A stretch of 64,000 bases of DNA from Bdellovibrionaceae bacterium UBA2339 (GTDB lineage Bacteria; Bdellovibrionota; Bdellovibrionia; Bdellovibrionales; JAMPXM01): the NCBI GenBank assembly GCA_002344785.1, contig DDUL01000033.1:62001-126000 (forward strand), read 5' to 3'. Below, piece by piece: positions 59,871 to 64,000 of this stretch; positions within the stretch are counted from its first letter, which is position 1; each line of letters begins with the position of its first letter. Under the pieces are notes generated by a model, which saw only the letters and a list, made by a program, of their open reading frames with translations, was not told the origin of the DNA and ran no database searches. The translations under genes were made by a program, and so were the position numbers.

Positions 59871-60413
59871 CTACAAGATCAACTTTCGCAGCTCTTGCTG
59901 TGAGTAAACGTAATCGGCATAGATCATCGTATTCGTTATATTTCTATGGCCAAGTGCGACCTGAACTAGACGCAGGTCTTTGGTCTTTCGATAGAGTCGA
60001 ATCGCAAAGGTGTGGCGGAGTGCGTGGAATTTTTTAGGGCAGGGACGATACCAATCCCAAATTTGTCGAAGACGATGATAGCCGATTGGAAAAATCTCTC
60101 CATGTTCAGCGGCTTGCGACAAAATATGAAGGCGTTCGAAGAGCTTTGTCGGAATCGGTAGCTCGCGATCATTCGAACCCTTGATTCCATGAATGAAGAC
60201 GGTTCGGTCATAGGCATTAAGGTCCGCGGTCCGAAGCGCCAAAAGCTCCTGGGCCCGTGCGCCTGTACGAAGAGCGAGCTCCAACAAAATTGAGTTTCGC
60301 TCTTCTTCCGGTCCCAGAGGTACGAGATTCCCGAGCAAGCGATCGACTTCGGGATCCAGCAAATACTTATTCTTGTTCAGAGCATAGCGGGGAGACTTCG
60401 ACATGGACTTCAT
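59871..60413 (-). CDS. Short tyrosine recombinase (FimB-like, catalytic domain only)
   Basis: This is a tyrosine recombinase of about 180 residues that consists of little more than the catalytic domain. The conserved residues are Arg in LRTGARAQELLAL, Lys in IKGSNDREL, His-x-x-Arg in FHALRHTFAIRL, His in LGHRNITNT and the nucleophilic Tyr in MIYADYVY. No N-terminal core-binding domain is visible. This size recalls FimB/FimE invertases more than phage integrases. The start is uncertain: ATGs at 60431, 60413 and 60404 are in frame, none with a clear ribosome site; the frame runs on to a TTG at 60608 but would then overlap the divergent kinase gene. No inverted repeats for an invertible element were found beside it. 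Confidence 0.75.
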   Translation of the reverse strand: MKSMSKSPRYALNKNKYLLDPEVDRLLGNLVPLGPEEERNSILLELALRTGARAQELLALRTADLNAYDRTVFIHGIKGSNDRELPIPTKLFERLHILSQAAEHGEIFPIGYHRLRQIWDWYRPCPKKFHALRHTFAIRLYRKTKDLRLVQVALGHRNITNTMIYADYVYSQQELRKLIL

Positions 60414-60554
60414 TGAAGCGAACCCGAACATAAAGCGCAATCGAAGTTCGACCTCATGCTCAATCGTAGAGGGCGTTGCGGCGAGGCTATGAACGCGACC
60501 AATGTCGCAGTCGGGATTCTCAAATTCGTGAACAAAGATGCCGATTAGAAATTG

Positions 60555-62666
60555 ATGTCGTCGCAGTTGCCGCAGATTGGACAGAAAATCGGTGACTATC
60601 GAATCCAAGCCGAACTCGGTCGAGGCGGCATGGGCGTGGTGTATCTTTGCGAAGATGAAGTCTTAAAGCGACCTGCGGCCGTGAAGGTGCTCTCATTTCA
60701 GGACATGGGCGGTCATGACGCCGTGAAACGCTTTTTGCTGGAAGGTCGAGCCCTCGCCCGACTTCAGCATCCGCACATCGTTTCGGTTTACTCGCTCGGC
60801 GAAGCGGATGGTTATGCGTTTCTGGCGATGGAGTTCATTGAAGGCTGCTCTTTGCATCAGCTTTCAAGGCGAAGAGTGTTGAGTCCGAGTGACTGTGTGC
60901 GGATCTTCAAAGAACTCGCTTCAGGGCTTCAGCATGCCCACGATTCCGGCATCGTTCATCGCGACATCAAGCCCGGAAACATCCTGATCGACAAACACGG
61001 CCACGCCAAACTGATCGACTTTGGTATCGCGAAGTTCCGCCAGGGCGAAGATGACTCGGGCTTTCGAACTGAGACAGGCATTCTCATCGGAACATTGAAT
61101 TATATCGCTCCGGAATTATTCCGAGGCGAAGCGCCTTCAGCGAGATCTGATCTCTATTCTCTTGGTCTGGTTCTCTATGAAATGCTGGTGGGTCGCACGC
61201 CCTTTAAGGGGCAAAACCGCTTTGAGACCATGGAGATGATCAAGTCTGGAGTCCTGCCGGTGTCGACAGCGCTCAAGGCGATGGTGCCCGCCGCGGTTTG
61301 GAAACTGATCAAGCAGTGCGTGCTGGCCAATCCTGAAGAGCGACCCACTGACATGGCGGCAGCGGCTCGGCTTGCCGATCAGGTTTTGCAACAATTGGCC
61401 GCGAGCTCGCCGGCCGACGCTGCGGCGAAATTCGATCTCGCGAATCTCTTTTCACATGTGCAGAATTGGTCGGAAGCGGGCGATTGGCTCAAAGCCCAAG
61501 GCGTCAGCTCGGAAGAGTATCCGCTCGTATTCGCCATGGCCGCGCAGACGAAGGCGGCGCAAAAAAGTGATCGCATTGATCTTCATGCGCTCAACGACTT
61601 ACTGCCGATCTACAAGAAAAACGTCGATGTGCGAGTGCGGCAGCAGCCGGGCACTCCGGCCGTGAACTCGACACACTTTCAAAAACGCAATTGGCTAAGG
61701 CGAATCGCTTGGACGTCGGGCGCGGCGCTTGGACTTATGGCCGTTGGCTTGGTGGCGGTCAGGAGCTTAAAGCCTGAATGGCTGGCTTCGCCTGTGGTGC
61801 CGGTTGCTGTGGCACCAACGCCAGTTGCAAAAAACGATCGAGATCCAGCGTCGAATGTCGAGGGCCCAGGGCATCAGATGCCGGCTCGGGGCATGGGTTC
61901 ACCTCGAGGTCGAAACTTTCCTTTGGGAGTGATTACCGAAGGTGAAATCCGCGCGGAGTTTCCAGAAGTCGCATCTCCAAACCCACGTCTTGGTCGACAA
62001 AGTGTTTACATCAATACGAGTTTTCAAGCCCAAGGCGGTAAGACTTGGTTTCGCGAACGTCGAACCTTAGAGGCCTTTGAGGGTCGCTGGTTGAAGTGGA
62101 AGATTGAAATTCTACATGAAAAGCCCGGTGATCCGCCGGCGCAGACCTTTTACTGGTGGATGGAAAACAACGAGGCCGCCATTCCTCGAGCCACACGAGG
62201 ATGTCCAATTCTCGGCGATAGCGAGTCGCAGGAGGCAGAAAATTCTCCTTCGCAACAGATCTATCCGCTGCGGCTTGGGCGTGCCGTGGCCATCATGACT
62301 CATTCCATTTCGCAAGAGTTCAACCAACGTCAGGTTTCACGAGTTCGTCGCTGTAAAGTTCGCGAGCGCGAAAAATTGAGTCTGCCTTGGGGCGAAAGTT
62401 GGGCGATTCCGATTGAGTGTGGAGTTGCGATGCGCGACGCGCCTGAGGGCATGAGCAAAACTTTTGTGAAGTATGTGGATCCGGAGCGAGGCGAATTGGT
62501 ACGAATTCAGAGATCCAACAGCCACGGCTTGTATGGCGGCCCTTATGGCTCCGAATACTTGATTGAGAGCTTTAAAGAAGGCGAGGGCGAGGCCTATGCC
62601 GACTACATCGCCAAGGGTCAGCTCAATCCTTTGCGGCTCGAAACTTCACCTGCCCAACTGAAGTGA
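60555..62666 (+). CDS. Receptor-type Ser/Thr protein kinase with C-terminal domain
   Basis: This 703-residue Hanks-type kinase has IGDYRIQAELGRGGMGVVY (glycine loop), AAVKVL (ATP lysine), HRDIKPGN (catalytic loop), DFGIAKF and APELF in order within residues 10-280, so it should be active. After a helical linker a single membrane helix (about residues 378-398, WTSGAALGLMAVGLVAV) puts the last 300 residues outside the cytoplasm. That sensor-like part is rich in Trp and aromatic residues (TWFRERRTLEAFEG, FYWWMENNEA), with no known domain. A paralogous kinase gene begins 115 bases downstream. The start at ATG 60555 is close to the divergent recombinase gene. Confidence 0.93.
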   Translation: MSSQLPQIGQKIGDYRIQAELGRGGMGVVYLCEDEVLKRPAAVKVLSFQDMGGHDAVKRFLLEGRALARLQHPHIVSVYSLGEADGYAFLAMEFIEGCSLHQLSRRRVLSPSDCVRIFKELASGLQHAHDSGIVHRDIKPGNILIDKHGHAKLIDFGIAKFRQGEDDSGFRTETGILIGTLNYIAPELFRGEAPSARSDLYSLGLVLYEMLVGRTPFKGQNRFETMEMIKSGVLPVSTALKAMVPAAVWKLIKQCVLANPEERPTDMAAAARLADQVLQQLAASSPADAAAKFDLANLFSHVQNWSEAGDWLKAQGVSSEEYPLVFAMAAQTKAAQKSDRIDLHALNDLLPIYKKNVDVRVRQQPGTPAVNSTHFQKRNWLRRIAWTSGAALGLMAVGLVAVRSLKPEWLASPVVPVAVAPTPVAKNDRDPASNVEGPGHQMPARGMGSPRGRNFPLGVITEGEIRAEFPEVASPNPRLGRQSVYINTSFQAQGGKTWFRERRTLEAFEGRWLKWKIEILHEKPGDPPAQTFYWWMENNEAAIPRATRGCPILGDSESQEAENSPSQQIYPLRLGRAVAIMTHSISQEFNQRQVSRVRRCKVREREKLSLPWGESWAIPIECGVAMRDAPEGMSKTFVKYVDPERGELVRIQRSNSHGLYGGPYGSEYLIESFKEGEGEAYADYIAKGQLNPLRLETSPAQLK

Positions 62667-62781
62667 TTCAACTTCGCCGACCAAGGTCGGGTCGCGGGTG
62701 GGCAGGCTTAATCGTTGGGATTGAACTCTAGTTTAGCCTTCATCATTTATCGAAATTCGCAAAAATTCCGATGAGATCCTC

Positions 62782-64000
62782 ATGAGTGCCGACTCTCAAT
62801 TGCGAGCTGGTTTGCAAATTGGCGACTATGAGCTTGAGTCCGAGCTCGGTCGTGGCGGCATGGGTGTGGTGTTTCGTGCACGAGATCTGACTTTGAAGCG
62901 CGTCGTGGCGCTTAAGCTCTTACCGATTCAAGACCTCGGCGGCCAAGATCTCCTGCAGCGCTTTCTTTTGGAAGGCCGAGCACTGGCTCAGCTCCGACAT
63001 CCGCAGATCGTTTCCGTCTATAGTTTGGGGCATGTCGATGGTTACGCCTACATCGCGATGGAATGCTTGGAGGGGAATTCACTCCACGTCCTTTCTCGAC
63101 GTCGTCTGCTCAGCCCTCTCGATGCGCTGCAAATTTTTGCGGACATCGCAGAGGGACTGCATCATGCGCACAAAAGCGGAATCGTTCATCGAGACGTGAA
63201 GCCCGGCAATATCATCGTCGACCACTCGGGAAGTTCGAAGTTGATCGACTTCGGGATCGCCAAGCTCAGCCAACAAGACGATGAGATGAATGTGCGAACC
63301 GAAACTGGAGTTTTGATCGGAACTCTGAATTACATTGCGCCGGAACTCTTTCGAGGCGCGCCGCCGTCGGCTCAGACGGATCTCTACGCTCTGGGATTGG
63401 TGCTTTACGAAATGCTGGTCGGCAGGACTCCATTCCGCGGACAAAATCGTTTTGAAACGATGGAGCTCATTCGCAAAGCTGAACTTCCTGTTGGAGCGAA
63501 TCTTCGCGCCGCCGTTCCCAAGGCCGTCTGGGACTTGATTCGAAGCTGCACGCGACCTGATCCGCGCGAGCGCCCACAAGATCTTGCCGAGGCTGCCGCT
63601 CGCGCTCGAGCCATTGATTGGTCAAGTGCGCCGCCCGCATGTCGCGTGCGCCAAATGGCCCAGCTGGTGACTGAAGATCAACTCGAAAAAGCCCAGCAAA
63701 TCTTCAAATCCTCAGGCTTGATGTCGACTGAGGAGTACTCGCTCTGGTTGGGCGATTGGGTGAACTCTTCGGTTCGTCATTCAAAACGAGAAGGCGGAAA
63801 TCCCGCTTTGAATTTTCCAAGTTCGACGAATGGGAAAACTGGATCTGGCACGAATTCCGGATCTTCGGCAAAGCTTCCGCCTGTGGAACTTGAAATCGCA
63901 ACCTTGCAGCGGCGAATTCCAAGCTTCCAGAAAGTTTATCGAGAGAACTCGACTCAATATCTACTCCATAGCGATCGAATGCGCCGATGGTGGAAACCTC
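62782..64000 (+). CDS. Ser/Thr protein kinase (partial, runs off the window)
   Basis: An open frame of 406 codons from ATG 62782 to the window end encodes a second Hanks-type kinase: LGRGGMGVVFRARD, VALKLL, HRDVKPGN, DFGIAKL and APELF. It is very close to the kinase just upstream across residues 10-280 (RGQNRFETMELIR and IGTLNYIAPELFRG are nearly identical), so this is a tandem duplication. After the kinase domain the linker is less alike, with a Gly/Ser/Thr-rich stretch (NGKTGSGTNSGSS). The transmembrane helix and outer domain would lie past the end. No strong ribosome site is seen. Confidence 0.93.
   Translation, partial: MSADSQLRAGLQIGDYELESELGRGGMGVVFRARDLTLKRVVALKLLPIQDLGGQDLLQRFLLEGRALAQLRHPQIVSVYSLGHVDGYAYIAMECLEGNSLHVLSRRRLLSPLDALQIFADIAEGLHHAHKSGIVHRDVKPGNIIVDHSGSSKLIDFGIAKLSQQDDEMNVRTETGVLIGTLNYIAPELFRGAPPSAQTDLYALGLVLYEMLVGRTPFRGQNRFETMELIRKAELPVGANLRAAVPKAVWDLIRSCTRPDPRERPQDLAEAAARARAIDWSSAPPACRVRQMAQLVTEDQLEKAQQIFKSSGLMSTEEYSLWLGDWVNSSVRHSKREGGNPALNFPSSTNGKTGSGTNSGSSAKLPPVELEIATLQRRIPSFQKVYRENSTQYLLHSDRMRRWWKP

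Noticed and set aside
62680..62700. CCGACC/GGTCGG inverted repeat between the two kinase genes
   Set aside because: The loop would be too small and no T-run follows, so it is probably chance.
1..64000. CRISPR array, rRNA genes, insertion sequences or prophage
   Set aside because: No regularly spaced repeats, no transposase motif and no phage structural genes were seen. The short recombinase at 59871-60413 alone is not evidence of a mobile element.

Overview
The window looks like chromosomal DNA of a Gram-negative bacterium of the old deltaproteobacterial type. My best guess is Bdellovibrionota, held with moderate confidence. The reasons are: a rpmF-fabH-fabD-fabG-acpP-fabF-rpiB-glyA chain and a miaB-DUF151 pair, both typical of that broad group; many lipoproteins and secreted proteins; an outer-membrane-type protein; Ser/Thr kinases of the HRD/DFG type; frequent GTG and TTG starts; and roughly balanced base composition by eye. 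There is no CRISPR array, no rRNA and no clear insertion sequence. One tRNA gene is present.

Layout. 1-10005: the tail of an unknown gene, a parallel beta-helix lipoprotein, then two tandem copies of a two-gene unit (a CRTAC1-type seven-blade FG-GAP/ASPIC protein plus a small RnfD/NqrB-like membrane protein), and a divergent third CRTAC1 lipoprotein with an N-terminal helical-repeat region. 10211-12914: a tight trio encoding a haem-oxygenase-like diiron-type protein, a Pol-beta-fold nucleotidyltransferase and a fatty acid desaturase. 12993-20271: a rhodanese-fold protein without its cysteine, a cyclic-nucleotide-binding-domain protein, an acetoacetate/acetyl-CoA operon (thiolase and both subunits of a 3-oxoacid CoA-transferase), an exported beta-strand repeat protein and a histone-H1-like tailed Cys/His protein. 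20435-28506: a conserved-looking unknown, then miaB, DUF151 nuclease, gamma-carbonic anhydrase, guaB, guaA and a multicopper oxidase. 28714-36096: dnaE, two exported proteins resembling parts of FlgT, and a second cysteine-less rhodanese protein. 36107-41388: a sterol-desaturase-family hydroxylase with two divergently transcribed related membrane proteins, a YdjM-type membrane hydrolase, tRNA-Val(GAC) and lipB. 41453-50263: a secreted coiled-coil protein, an Atm1-type ABC exporter, an outer-membrane-type protein and a penicillin-acylase-family hydrolase. 50257-57917: the type II fatty acid synthesis operon with rpmF upstream and rpiB, glyA and an M23 lipoprotein downstream. The operon lacks plsX at its usual place. 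58197-64000: two exported unknowns, a short FimB-like tyrosine recombinase and two paralogous receptor-type Ser/Thr kinases, the last cut off by the window end.

How the genes fit together. Housekeeping blocks (tRNA modification, purine synthesis, replication, lipoylation, fatty acid synthesis) alternate with cell-envelope genes of unknown role. The most unusual accessory material is the duplicated CRTAC1/RnfD-like cassette at 1363-7136, the oxygenase/nucleotidyltransferase/desaturase operon at 10211-12914, and the hydroxylase plus paired membrane-protein cluster at 36107-39385. All starts were judged by reading the sequence. Family calls rest on motifs recognised by eye, not on database searches.
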